Assembly: GCF_051020765.1 (NCBI RefSeq)
Contig: NC_134929.1
Coordinates: forward strand, 16,398,635 to 16,462,634
Direction: 5' to 3'
Length of the DNA: 64,000 nucleotides
Origin: Lasioglossum baleicum
Lineage: Eukaryota > Arthropoda > Insecta > Hymenoptera > Halictidae
Shown here: positions 12,721 through 26,211 of the stretch, piece by piece
Position numbering within the stretch: the stretch's first letter is position 1
How the letters are laid out: each line of letters begins with the position of its first letter
Notes under the pieces: generated by a model
Database searches by the model: none
What the model was told of the DNA's origin: nothing
Seen by the model: the letters and a program-made list of their open reading frames with translations, nothing else
Made by a program: the position numbers and the translations under genes

Positions 12721-14786
12721 ACCGAGTACTGAAAGCGATTCAAATGTTTTAGCTTACACAATAATGACAAGGCTCAATTTTTTATTACAACATGTGCTTG
12801 GATAAAGAAATTTATCCAATTCATTTCCATGTAAGCAACTTCGTAATTTCAATTTCTATAATTGTAAGATGAAAAATGTAAAACCGGTCATTTGACCGGC
12901 AGTAGTAGGTTTAGAGAGCCACCTTCGATTTTAACGACCTTACAATATCTTGTCGAGATTATCTTTTTGAACAACTTTTTGCTATACATATAATAGGCGC
13001 TCTCTTTTGGTTTTTGAGAATTTTGAGATGTTCGAAGAGAGCATTGTTTTTCGTGATCGAGACATAACCCAGGTGCTAATTTATTCAGTTAGGTATGAAT
13101 TAGGTTCAGCAAACAGAAACTATTGTGATATAGCTTTTTTATTCGTTTATAGTTTTATCAATGGGATATATCCATATATCCTGTAACAACCTGAATATTG
13201 GAAACTAACCTCAAACTAAAGTGAACTAAAGCTTGAACAGTTGGTAACACTGACAGTGTTTGTCCGCAAAACGCTGAGAATATCCAAATGTTCGAGTTTT
13301 ACTTTCAGCCACTGTATCTATAACCCAACTGCCCAAACCTCCCATCGATCATTGTAATTTCGGATCTTGTGCTGACGCATATGCCGTCATGGACGCGTAG
13401 ATGTACGCACGATTCATTGTAGTAGTAGCAGCAACAGTTTTTCGAAAATATCTGAAAAACTAAAAGAAAGCATTGGAAAGCATCTATTGTATTCATAAAA
13501 AAAAGTTCTTCGGAAGGATGACCTTGACAATACATTTCAAGGTCATTGTAATCAAAGATGGCTCCCTTAAACTGCATTTTTGTCCATAAAGTTCCCTTTT
13601 GCAAGGCATCAAGGTTACCTATATTTTTTTTACCAAATGAGACTCATTTTATCAGGACTATTCATAACCTTCAAATGAATTTATTATTTTGATAGATCGT
13701 TTAAATAAAAAGCACACATGGCTGCATATAATTTGTGAAATAGGTTTTATTTCATTTCTTTTCAGAGTAATTCCGTTTATAGTATTAGAATAAGTGCTTC
13801 AAGTTCTTGCCCTGGATCTGAATATTTGGGACGTACATCATGCAGTTACTGATCGGATACCCAAGGAATGCTAAATAGTGTTTATTTTCTGTAGAGACTA
13901 TTTCTGTTATACGTCGATTATTACCTTACCGTCTCCGAAAATATTTAGAAATCAAGAGCAATTACGTGCATTTGTTGTAATACAAATGTGGAAGATAAAA
14001 TGTTGAAAGGTGTCCTATATTAACCACACATACACACCCTTTTGGATCAAACAATTCCATGTAAGATAATTTACTTCACCCCTAAAAACAGTGTTAGTTA
14101 TTTTAGGTGCAAAACTGTGCAAAAGATAAACGGACTATCTTATATATATATGTAACCTATGACTTAGTTCCCTGGACATTTTACTTCTACTTTTATTACA
14201 ACAATTGACATTGTATGATATCTGATGATATATAAAATAGTGTGACGCAATTGTTATGCAAATATGTTTGTGAAATTTGTTAACATTTGCTAAAGATAAA
14301 ATAAAAATTCCTAGGTGTTCAATAATATTATTGGCCGATATAATACTTTTAGGAAAATGTGATATTTCATTGTGAAACCAAAGGATAGCAATATCGATGT
14401 TTATATGAACAAGTGTACCTATATAGAACAAAGAATTCGAAAACATGCGTTATAATATATTTTCATATATTTTTGACTTCACTGTGTAATTCCGCTTTAT
14501 AGTATAAAACATTGCTAGCCAATAAGACGAAAGGGTTATAAAGAATTGAAGTTGGTCGTTTGCTGTGAGTGCGATGCACCTTACACGATGGAAATTATAA
14601 TTTTCCGTGATTCTATAATAAATAATGCTCACGGAACCTTGTGAGTGAGATGAATGAAAACCGTGATATTCGTTCAAACTAATTCAGTGGAATAGTTCTT
14701 AAAAATACAAATCAACTATAAATTCAGCACACATATATGTAGTGAGTGAGGGCGCGATCAGTATTTTCCTACGATACAATTCCAAA
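12721..14786. other. Intergenic spacer between shi and PpV
   Basis: About 2 kb of AT-rich DNA between divergent genes. A short palindrome ACCGGTCATTTGACCGG lies near 12883-12899, followed by AGTAGTAGGTTTAG, which resembles the end of the TTAA-flanked elements elsewhere in the window. The PpV 5' UTR lies at the right end. Nothing else can be supported. Confidence 0.6.
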
Positions 14787-16328
14787 ATGTCAGACATCGA
14801 TAAATGGATAGAAATTGCAAAAGAGTGCATATACCTTCCAGAAAATGATCTTAAGGTAAGTAACATGTGCAAAACGTTATTTCTCGGTATATCAATTATA
14901 ATATATTTATACAACTCGTTTGGATAAGGTATTAAATGCACGCGCATAGGTTACTTATACTCACTGTATTTCCTTTCCGATAATTAGATTAATTTTGTTT
15001 AGAAACTTTGTGACATAGTATGTGACTTATTAGTAGAAGAATCTAATATTCAACCAGTGTCCACTCCGGTGACCGTGTGCGGAGATATTCATGGCCAGGT
15101 AAGATTCATACTTTTCGCCTAACCTCAACATGACATCGATATCCGTATAGTAGTAGATAATGATAATCATTACAATGGCAAAAGTATCAAGTACCATCGT
15201 ACGTACTGATTAAAATCGTTTGTCTGTTTTTAGTTTTATGATTTAGAAGAATTATTTCGAAATGGAGGCGCTGTGCCTGATACAAATTATATATTCATGG
15301 GAGATTTTGTAGATAGAGGGTATTATAGCTTAGAAACATTTACCCGCCTACTCACCCTTAAAGCTAAATGGTCTGATAGAATAACATTGCTTCGCGGAAA
15401 TCACGAATCCAGGCAAATTACTCATGTTTATGGTTTTTATGGTCAGTATACACATTTTATTATAAAAATATTATATGATATGAAAATGTTGAAATACAAT
15501 TTATTGTGCGTGTATATATATTAATAATTATTTATACGTTCCATACAGATGAGTGTCAGAACAAATATGGCAATGCTAATGCATGGAAACACTGCTGTAG
15601 GGTTTTTGACTTGCTCACAGTTGCTGCCGTTAGTACCTTCAAATATATATATGTGTAACCATTTATGTTTCCTCTGACGTTTAATAATTACGAATATTTT
15701 TTGCTTTATAGTTAATTGATGAACAAGTACTATGTGTACACGGTGGATTATCTCCGGTCATTAGAACATTAGATCAAATTAGAACGATCGAGAGGAATCA
15801 AGAAATTCCACATAAAGGTACTTTTATATTTTATATATTACAGTATCATGTATGTATATGAGATGTATTATGTTTATCTATAATAAACGATTTCATATTT
15901 GTAGGTGCTTTTTGTGATCTGGTCTGGTCTGATCCAGAAGATGTAGACACATGGACCATTAGTCCACGTGGAGCTGGTTGGTTGTTCGGCAGTAAAGTAA
16001 CATACAAATTCATGGAAATCAACGACCTTAAACTGATTTGTAGAGCTCATCAATTGGTTAATGAAGGTACATACATTTTTGTACAATGTGAATGAATTAA
16101 GACATTTATTAATTTGTTGTTTCCGTTTGATTTACAGGGTATAGATACATGTTTAATGATAAACTTGTAACAGTATGGTCAGCTCCAAATTATTGTTATC
16201 GTTGTGGTAACATAGCTAGTATTTTACAGTTTACAACTGTCGATTCAAGACGCCCAGTGCTATTCGAAGCAGTGCCTGATTATGAAAGAGTAATTCCACC
16301 AATAATCCCTACACCATACTTTTTGTGA
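14787..16328 (+). CDS. PpV: Protein phosphatase 6 catalytic subunit (PpV), 7 exons
   Basis: Serine/threonine phosphatase of the PP2A-like group; with regulatory subunits it acts in mitosis and signalling. Exons 14787-14855, 15003-15098, 15234-15441, 15549-15628, 15712-15817, 15905-16066, 16138-16328, all GT-AG, give 303 residues (human PP6c 305). The start MSDIDKWIEIAKECIYLPEN matches the PP6 N terminus with LPENDLK. The metal-site motifs are intact: GDIHG (50-54), GDFVDRG (78-84), GNHES (110-114), plus HGGLSP, SAPNYCYRCGN and the C-terminal TPYFL that is carboxymethylated in this family. PP4 and PP2A fit less well: the residues after the catalytic core and the N terminus are PP6-like. It is divergent from shi and convergent with Hr4. 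No broken or missing key residue. Confidence 0.97.
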
Positions 16329-16904
16329 TCTCACTCTGTGGTCTATTTGTTTGGATACAGAGAGGTGGTATCTGCGTTTAGGCTTCACGGGACTACATGA
16401 CTGTTTCTTCACGTTGATGGACACAGGCTGGTACCATGACAGAGCATAAAAATTTAGCAAAAACAAAAATGAAATTCAAATACTTCATAAGATAATGAAT
16501 TATCCGGAATTCCATGCGAAAACTAAAATGTTTCTTTATGTTCTTCATAGGAGAATCGTTTGAAAATCTGAACTAACTAATATGGTTGTCTGTTCAGGGA
16601 AGATTAAGGAAATCTTTTAAGGAAAATATATATACATATATCGATTTTTATATGTTGAAATGTTAACTCTTTTATACATAGCTCGCCTGCCATTGCATCA
16701 GCCTGATTTCTCTAGTTTGTAAAGTATTTTGCATTGAAACAAGTGTGAACATTCTGTGGTCTAGACGCTTTTGCTGTCTACTGTGCACATTCTGTAGAGC
16801 ATTCGCATCTCAGAGCAGTATTGTGAATGCATCATGCTAAGGAGTTCTGAGGTTTTAAACAAGTTACGAACGTGAACAACAAGTGATTCATTAGAGTATG
16901 AATG

Positions 16905-16910
16905 AATAAA
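16905..16910 (+). terminator. Candidate PpV poly(A) signal
   Basis: First AATAAA on the plus strand downstream of the PpV stop, about 580 nt away. Further candidates near 17996 and 19161 allow a longer 3' UTR. Confidence 0.4.
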
Positions 16911-17767
16911 TGGAAAAGAAAACATTTAAACATTCCGGCAAAGGGAGAGTCTCTGAGTATAGTGAATGCTTAATTGATATTACGATCGTTGTGCGTAGAA
17001 TTCAGGTTTATTAAAGCGTGAGCATATATACTACTGTTAAGGTCTTCCTGAGTATGTAATTAATCTGTTCTGGTTTAGATACTGTGTGTGCTGCGTGCAA
17101 TTCTTTTTATTCTAGATGAGCAAATCAGTGTTCTTAGCAGCATAAATTCGGCAATTCTGCCGAGGTACAAATAGTATGTAGCAGTAGCCAAAGTTTTCCT
17201 GCCTAGGTAAGGAAATTCAGTAGAACAATTGTATTATATAATAGAAGTTTCATTATTATTTCTATGCATATGACAGTTCTTATATTATATTCCGTGTGAT
17301 TTTATTAATGAGCTCACAACGTAAACACCATGCAAAAAGACCTCGAATAGTATTGAAACAAAATTTTTCCTTTCAGAGTATCGGCCTTTTCAGTCACGTA
17401 TCACTATTATGCGTACTAAGCAATAATTTCATTATTATTACTACTATTAATATTATTATTATTATTGTATTATTATTATTCTCGGAATCTTTGTACAGTT
17501 TCCACATTATATGCCAAATCGCTGTCGTACTGAATAATTGTAATAACTAGATTGTCATAAGTTCATTAATGTAGGGAGCAATTTTTAAGAACCGAGACCT
17601 TTAGCAATGTGCCTCTAAATTAATAAGGGTTTGTGTAATATAATGATACGATATTGATACATAATTAATGGGAGTGCACTGGCCATTGCGTACTATAAGC
17701 CTGAATTCTGACCATCGATTTGTTAGCTCATGATATTCCTAATCGATCACAGACCCGACAAATATGA

Positions 17768-17798
17768 CATTGGCATTCGCATTGGCATTGGCATTGGC
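17768..17798. repeat. GGCATT hexamer repeat
   Basis: Five tandem copies of CATTGG/CATTCG type hexamers with one variant unit; too short to have an inferable role. Confidence 0.8.
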
Positions 17799-20121
17799 TG
17801 TCGAAGTTAAAAACTACTCTATTTTGAATTTTGTGATATAGTTCGAGCGGGGCATGTGAAAATTTGCGTCGACGTTTGTAACGATTTTCCATGTCGAGAT
17901 CGTTTTGAGGATGTTTTGAAGACTTGTTATTTCAAGAAGTATAGTCAACTTTTGAACAGTGCCTTCAGAACTATAACACGACGGTCTATTAGAAATAAAT
18001 ACTTTCTACCGACGGATAATCATAGACGAACTAGGGGACGGATCATATAAATAACAGAGAGCTTAACAAAGGGCGTGTGTAAAGGAATTTTCTTCAAACA
18101 TTTTTACAATTCTTGGGACTATATCATTAATGATCTCCCTTTATATTATATTTCGACTTCATTAATCATGTAAGATATTTCGGCGTCCAATTCGATTGCT
18201 TTTACATATGAATACTTTCTACATTTTTTGATAAAGAACAAACGAAAAGAAAAAATAAGACGGTGGTGAGGAGAGAGAGAGAGACAGAAACAGAGAAAAA
18301 ACGAAAGAAATAGAAAGACATGAGAGGAAGGATGAGGGAGGTGAATGAAGATGAAAAAATACGATTTATATATATCCAGATTGTTACGATATGCAAACTA
18401 CACGATTTTACATTAATCACTGCTTTTATATTTACATTATTGATACTGTATTAGATAGATCATTACGCGACGCAAGACACGGAGTTTACGTTACAAACTC
18501 GACTCGTCGGTTTTGCAGCCTCTTGTACCGTGAAATGGAGGTGATGCATGAGAATGCCTGTGTAGTACGAACATCCTAGGAAACGTAAAAGTATTAGCTT
18601 CTGTGCCTACCTAGGTATTCGCGGCAATCACCTTTTAAATGCCTCTGTCTGTGATCGCTTTAATCTTATCGAAGTGTCCAAGCGCTTGCGATCATTCTAG
18701 ATCGGTAGGATCCGAGGAACAGCATATAATAAAGACAATGACGTTAAAACGACGAGACTAATTTAGTTTAATGTTCTGTGCAGGAGCTTGAACACTGCGC
18801 ATAATTCTTAAAGATCTCACAGGTAGACAACATTTTAACGAACATGTACCTTGAAAGTATAGACTTTGTTATATGTTAATGTAACGAGACGTCTGTAATA
18901 AAAGTGCGCAAAAATTGCAAACGACATTAAATCAATACAACAACAATAACAACAACAACAACAAGAAACGACAAGAAAACGAACTCCCGACGCTGTTAAT
19001 TGTGATAAATAAAGTACAATACGCGTATACACGTGTGTACACAATGCATACAGTACATTAAGAGCCGTCGACACGAGAACGAGAAAACAAGACGAAACAA
19101 CAAAAATAGCAAAAAATAAGATAAAAATACCAACCGTTCATGTAGGGTGTGGGCATGGAATAATAAAGATTTCATAAAGATCTGCTTTCATCTTTAATTA
19201 GTTTATTTACTTGTAATAATATTATTTTCATCGTATATATATAATAATTCTATTTACTCCTTACTATTTATATATAATAATATAGTATATTTATGTTCAC
19301 TATGTATAATATATTATCTACATTTATAATCCCTATGAAAGGCATCTCCAAACAGACTTCAGATTTACTTTTTTTTTAAAATATTTTATTTATTCATAAA
19401 AATACAGGGGGTTTACGCGCCACCTGTGAAATCTAGCCTGTTTTGCCCGGAACCGATAGCCTTACCGATTTTATTGGTCGGATTAATAACAATATTATAC
19501 CATACGATCCTTAATCCTTGCAATAACAACGAATTTTATTGTTCCTTGATATATCGTCGTCTATGTACACGTTAACTCACGATAAGCAAGTCCTAAAAAG
19601 ATTTTACGCTCTGTTCAAGGTTTGTAGCGCGCCCTCCTCCACTCTTCTCGTTGTAACGCGTAGATTCTTTTACAATTACTAACATTCACTCGCCACTGGG
19701 GTAAAACAATTACAAAAGAAAAGCAAAAACAAAAAAAAGAGAGAGAGAAACAGTGAAAATATGATAAGAAGAGAAAATCAAACGATTCCGAGAGCTTCGA
19801 ATACAAAGAACGAAATGCAAATGAAAATGCAACGGACAAATCGTCGGCAGTGATCGAAAAATAAATTAATAACTAGAATATGCAAATTTGCTTTTCCTTA
19901 CAATAAAACGTATATATACACATATACATATATGTATTCTCTTCTCCACCGACTAGAGTGTTTGGTTCAAGACACGCGCGCGTCCAGGAAAATCAATTCG
20001 TGGTACGCGTTGCTCTTTCTTCCGATAGATTGCAATCAAAATACTAATCAACTTCTCTCCGTTTGAAAAATTTCTGATCCGTGCGCACGTCGAAATCTAA
20101 GTACAACCTGTTCGTACAGTA

Positions 20122-20374
20122 CAGTAAAGTCTTGATCTAAGACGGATCCTCGGGTCCGTGCAACGACATAGATCGTGTAGAGATACTACTTTTTTGTGAA
20201 ACCGCTAAGTACAGAAAATTGAATAACAATTCATCAGAAAAACGCCACACATAAGTTCAGGAAAATCCCATAACAAAATAATGAAAAATAAAGAAGTGTT
20301 CTAATTGTATTAGTAAGATTAGCGAACTGACTAAGATGGTACAGCCCCGTCCGGCTTAGATCAAGACTACGCTG
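20122..20374. mobile_element. Mariner-like MITE, 253 bp
   Basis: Ends read CAGTAAAGTCTTGATCTAAG and, from the other side, CAGCGTAGTCTTGATCTAAG: 25-bp inverted repeats with about four mismatches, flanked by TA (20120-20121, 20375-20376). It is too short for a transposase, so non-autonomous. Confidence 0.8.
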
Positions 20375-23300
20375 TACTTCCGGAATCAAAGAGATTACGA
20401 AAAAAAGAAAAACATATAAAATTTAACGAAATGCATGAACGAATTCCCAGTGGAATAACAATGGTTCCCTGTTTGCGAAACGTGCTCGCTAACGGCGATC
20501 GTGATCACGGCGAACGACAAAAGCGATCCGATCAAGCACGATCGCGAGCATCGCCGAAAAATCCGCCAACGAGAATCTCGCGACTTCGCGCGCGCGCCCG
20601 TACCCCGTGCAAGAAGAAACAAATTGTTGGTGGCGAAACGCAGCATCCGGTTCCCGGCAGAGCGGCGATTCACACGGCGCCCAAATCTCAGTTACAAAAG
20701 GAATAGTCGAAGGTAAACAAGACGATAAAAATGTACTTCCTAAACGTAGGTAGAAATTGGTAACTTTGACTCACTCATTGAAAAAGTATCTTTTTTTCTT
20801 TTTATCTTCATCATTTCGCTGCCAATCCGGCATTCGTGCTTCCATTCTGCCCGTCGTTTCTGGGTTAACGTTTGCATTTCGCGCTTCTTTCGCTGCGCCG
20901 CGACAAGCGGCGCGCTCTGTGAAACGGCGCGCGTTCAAAATTTCTCGGGAATCCCGCGAGGTTCGAAAGCTAATTAAAATCGGACGAGAACAATAGCCGC
21001 GTCTAATCGTGTCCCGATACAATTTCGTTTCGTAATGTTCGCCGAATATCCGAAAGTGTTCTGTAAGAATTTTAGCGAAAATAGAAAAGATTCGTTGAAC
21101 GCGCGACTTCGGTAACACAGCGCCGCTCGACACCGCACAAGAGCAGGTATAACACGGAATTATACAAAGAGACAGGACTAGTACTTTCAACATAGTTATT
21201 ATTAAACCTTTCGTACAATATGTACAAAGTAAAACCCACAAACGAGAGGCATATGTGTTTGCTTCTTTTTTTTTCTTTTTCTTCAATTTCTTATCTTTTC
21301 TTTCTTTTTTTACTTTTGCTCAAATAGACTCTCACTCGCACTTAAATATTAAAGGTTGGGCATGATAATACTCGCGGTAGTATAATGCCCTAAGTCTTGC
21401 TGATCCAACGCGTAGCTCTCCCGTAAGCAGCTACTGTACTCCCAGACATCGATGCACAGTTTCATTATCTTTTTTTTTCTTGCTTTTATACAATATACAT
21501 ATTTATATTTATATATTTATATTTATATACTTATATATATATAATGTAATATAAAGACAGTCCAACTCGGTGCTTATATTCTGGTATATTCGTTTTTTCA
21601 TATTTTTTTCTTCCCGTTCTATTAAACGACGAATGGTCTTATATTCTCTCTGTTCTCTATCCACTCGTTCTTTCGCGACCGACGACACTGCCACTCGTAT
21701 GTACAACATTAACAATAAATAGGGCGCGACGAGAAAAAAGTTCTTCGCGGGAAGTACATAATCTTTACGAACTAACGAGAATAAAGGGGGTGGGGTCAGG
21801 GGCGGGGCTTTGAGGGGCGGGGGAGGGAAGGTGGTTTAGACGGTTCGTTGAAGAACGAAGGGAGAATCGAGGGGAGGGGGGTCGAGGGTGTAGAGTATCC
21901 ACGAAGATAGGAGACAGAAGGAAGAGAGCAAAAAGGAACGAACGTATCCCCTAAATACCATACGTTGCTTCCCCTTTGTGTATTGCACAATATACAAACG
22001 GTAACTTGAAAAGCAAAAATTTTCTTGCGCGCGGGCGCAAACATTACGACAACTCATGGTGAACACTTAGCGTATCGAAAGGAAGAAGTTAAACGTCCAC
22101 GGAAAACGCGTTGGCCAATGGTCAATGATCCCTACAACGTAATCGTTTTTCTTTTACTTTTTAGCGAGGTTCTTCTCTCTCTCAGGTTTCATGAATATGC
22201 TGTTCCTTGCTTAAATTGCTGTTATCTTTTTTCTCTCTTGCACTGTTGGCGACCTCATCGACCGTCACAATTGAACACAGACAAGTGTACGATGATGTCC
22301 GGGGAATACAGGAACCGTTACCCCCAGTTCCTTAACCTCGAATAATATACATGTTTTTTTTTGTTACCGTATGAAGTATCCCATCGTTAGTTAAGTCTTA
22401 TAGTATGGACAAGTATCCCTAGGCTAGTAGGCCCAAGGTCTGCGAATAGTCGTGTTGATTCTTTCGTGTGTATGTGTGTATATGTGTCCCGGCGCCCGAC
22501 CGGCCATAAGTCCGACGGCTAACTGTCTCTCCGAGGGCTGGGGGTGGAGAAGGCAGAACGGGCTTGGGGAAAAGTCCCTTATTTATAGTGAAAAAACGTT
22601 CGCGGAACACCTTGAGCAGAAATTCGGTTGGTGGTTTTGTTACCTCGAGATCGCGGGACGCGAATGATCGAGATCGACGACGAGAACGAACAAGATAAAT
22701 GCAACGACCGAGGACTCCCGAACGATACGGATCCTCGGATGATAAAAGGGACGACATGACAGTTGGAGATCGGTTTCCGTCGTGCTGGTGGCCGGGGGCT
22801 TGCCGATCATTAGCGTGTATTTTACGATAACTTCTATTGGAGGCAAGATGAAACAATGTACGTTGCGATAGAACGTGTGCCGATCAACCATTGCGTATAC
22901 AAGGAGCGTTATGTTATATTTTCTTTCGTTCTTTCATTGTTCTCCTCTTTTTCTCGACGGGACACGAACGACGCTTTCGACTGGCGTCAGCCACCGGTTT
23001 CTTTCTTTTTTCTATCTCACTTCTTTCGTTTTTACCTGTGTTTGTTTGTTTGCTTTCTTTGTTTTATTTTTTCGTTTAATTTCTCCTATAATGCGCTTTC
23101 CGCTATCTTAAATAATTGAGCCAATCCGGAGAACCTGGTATTTCTGGGTCACGAAGAAACCAAATATCACACGTGTCGATGACACACATACATATACACA
23201 TATGTATATCTACATATTTGCTAAATGTGAGAACTCGTTTAGTTCGAACTCTTATTCATTTCTGTTTGTTTTTTTTCGCATATATTATATATATATTTAT

Positions 23301-25160
23301 ATTTATAATTATAGTATATACGCTTCTCCGCGAGAGAGAAATACCAAGTCCCTCGCGTAGTTCGTGTTTTTTGCTTTCTCTTTTCTCTCGGTGATTCCAT
23401 CCTACACGTTTTATCATCTCGTTTCTTTTCCCGTTATTATAATACTATGCAATTATCGCAGTCGTTTCAGCGAGGAATCATTAGAAAAAAAGAAAGAGAA
23501 ACAATCTTTCGCCGCGGATTAATGACGAACACCCGGGTATACTTTGTTAACGAGAGAAACGAAGTGCTCGCGCGCGTTATGTATGCATGTGTGTGTGTGT
23601 ACTTGTGATCGCGGCAAGATCCGATCCTCGCCTCGATTCCTGTAGGAATTACCCGTTCGAAGTATTCTAAAAAGATATCGGAAGTCGAAGATCAATTTTC
23701 GAAATTAGCAAGTAAACTCTATAAAAAAAAATCCTCGTCCTTAACCCTCCGATATTTCACTAATCCAGCTTTATTCCGATATAAAACGACGGCTCGGGAC
23801 CGACTTCCGTCGTATTTCGGATGAGGGTACTTACGCGGCTTTGAGAATGTGCGAGAGGCTAGAATGTAGTGGAAACTATATGCTTCAGCGACTACTTTCA
23901 TTGGAAAAGGGTAGACTATAACATATCCTCTGAAAAGACGAAGAGGGGCGCAGCGATTTTCTTATTTCGAGAATAAAAAGCGTCGCGTCTTATATCGGAA
24001 TCAAATTCTACATATATCCAGGGTTAAATCGTTCAAGTCGCGACGAAGGAGCTTTCTGTTTCTTGCTGTCTAACTCTCATCTTTCCGCTCCTTAATAAAA
24101 TTCGCAACCATAAGCTCTGTAAACGCGTCCCAGGATCCGAAACGAGGATCTGACCGTGCCGGAAGAGCACAAAGAGTAGAGTTACGAACAAGAACATGTC
24201 TTCGACCGGTGAATGATGCACGTTTGTAGAAATTGCGTCGATGGCGATAATGTGTAAATTAACAAAACGGTGATTATATATATATATATGTATGTATATA
24301 TATAATATAGTCTTCTGTGTTGCGCGCTTGGACCTTGATTCGGAGCGTGGAGCGATGACGAGGACGACAATAACAACGAGGACGACAACGAACCCCATCC
24401 GAAATCTTTCTTGTGTTTCCGTTATTTTCCTTGTTCCTTTCGCTTCTCTTTTTTCACGTGCAACGTGTACCGCCGTGTTTCACACCGTGACACACGTGCT
24501 ACGTATATGATACAGTTCCGTTTCTAGTGTTCGTTCGGCCACGCGAACGTCGTATCCGGTTTTATTACCAGCGTTGCACATTCGGAGCTTCCGGTGACGA
24601 CATTTCCCCTTGACGATTCGAGCGGTCGACGGTATCGGCTGTTCCCTTGTTGTTCTGTGTATGTACTCTCGGTTTTTCGATCGGTTACTGAAATATCACA
24701 CTTGCCGCTCGGAATTTCGTGAACGAGAACGACGATCGCTGCTTCTTAAGAGGGTGGGGTCATAGAATCACGTGGATACATCGATGAGAAGGGTTGAAGT
24801 ATGCAGGCGTTTTACAGTTCTATCAGTCGAGGATGCGTACTCGTGTCTGCACACGTATGCGACTTCTATCCGTATTATTTAAAGATACTTATACATTGTG
24901 TGCTTGTACGTAAAAATCCGTAATAGAGACATGTATGTTTGTATGTATGTGTGTGTACGTGTGGTATGGTATGTGGCGGTCGATGTCTCGCTGATCGATT
25001 GTTTTGTGCCATTGCTCGTGATCCGTCGATCTGTATCATCATTATCATTATCATCATCATCAGCGTTATCATCATCGTTATTGTTATGATCATCATTATC
25101 ATCATCGGTCGATCTTTCGGTCGTTTTGGTAGTCTGCTATTTTAGTTGATAGTGGTGGAG

Positions 25161-25226
25161 AGTAGTAGTAATAGTAGCAGCAGTAGTAGTAGTAGTAGCG
25201 GTAGTAGTAGTAGTAGTAGTAGTAGT

Positions 25227-25273
<47 letters not shown>

Positions 25274-25369
25274 AGTAGTAGTAGTAGTAGTGGTAGTAGT
25301 AGTAGTAGTAGTAAGTAGTAGTAGTAGTAGTAATAGTAGTAGTAGTAGTAGTAGTAGGTGGTAGTAGAT
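25161..25369. repeat. TAG/GTA trinucleotide microsatellite
   Basis: About 200 bp of (GTA)n with interruptions by AAT, GCA and GTG units. A neighbouring ATC-rich stretch (25036-25106) is a second, imperfect triplet run. Stops in one frame and poly-Tyr or poly-Thr frames on the other strand show it is not coding. Confidence 0.95.
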
Positions 25370-26203
25370 GGCCTACAGTGAGCGTACGTAACGAGAGTCT
25401 TATTATCGATCGGATTATGCAACGTGAACACACAATGACGTAGTTGCGCGGTACTGCGTACAGAAATATATTATTATAGTCTTTTAGTTTCGATAAAAAA
25501 GTTCAGTTCCCTCCTCGATTGATCTCTCATCTCGAGGTGGCGCGCTCTTTCTCTCTCTAATATCTCTTTCACACGCCCTCTCTTTCTCTCGGACACACGC
25601 TCTCTTTCTCTCTCTCCCTTTCGAACTTTAATATTTCTCTCATTTAATTATCTCTCAAATTTTATTTTCTCATTTAAAGCATTCTCTCCAATCTCTTCAC
25701 GAGTTTCTCATATCTCTTTCTCGCCATCTTTCCCGTACTCTCTTTCTCTCTATCTTTGTTTTTCTTCTCTGTCCTCACAACTTCTCCCTTGTCCTTTTGT
25801 TTCTTTTTTCTTCTTTATCACGTTTCACACGGTTCTTCCGTTCCCTCCTTAAACCCCTCCTCCGTTTGTACAATGCAACGAACACACAGATTTATATTAT
25901 TTATATGTACTTTTATATAATTATCATACATACGGCAAACAAAGCCTTCTTCCACCCTATTTCACGAGCGTTAACCTTCTCTAATGTTTTCTCCGCGACT
26001 CTGTTTGCTCTTGTTCGTTTCGGTTTTACTATTACTTCTCTTCATTTTCTTCTGTGTTGTAAATGTATATATATTATATTATACATATACATAAATATAT
26101 ACATAGATACATCTGCGTATGCATGTACATATATATTTATCTGTCTGTATGTATAGTATGTATATAAGGTGTATTCAGCTTCGTTTATCGTCAGCTGGGC
26201 TTG

Positions 26204-26209
26204 TTTATT
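26204..26209 (-). terminator. AATAAA just after the Hr4 stop
   Basis: Canonical hexamer on the minus strand three nt beyond the TAG stop. It is very close to the stop for a used signal; longer 3' UTRs are likely, so its use is doubtful. Confidence 0.3.
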
Positions 26210-26211
26210 TA

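Larger units (their letters stand above)
16329..19200 (+). other. PpV 3' UTR and downstream spacer
   Basis: AT-rich region after the PpV stop with no supported gene. It holds a short ATT run (about 17433-17478), a GGCATT hexamer repeat (17768-17798) and a purine-rich AG stretch near 18268-18340. Open frames here are short and have no family features. Confidence 0.55.
19201..26211 (-). other. Hr4 3' UTR and intergenic region
   Basis: Seven kb between the Hr4 stop and the end of the PpV side, with many AATAAA signals on the minus strand (for example near 19385), long CT-rich runs on the plus strand (21240-21320, 25540-25800), a small mariner-like element and a TAG microsatellite. It could hold a very long Hr4 3' UTR, but where the transcript ends cannot be read from sequence. 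GC-rich islands near 20480-21150 create spurious open frames on both strands. Confidence 0.4.

Noticed and set aside
14787..16328. PP4 or PP2A catalytic subunit.
   Set aside because: N terminus with LPENDLK and C terminus TPYFL are PP6-type.
25102..25433. Poly-Tyr, poly-Leu and poly-Thr frames.
   Set aside because: Direct translation of the TAG microsatellite.
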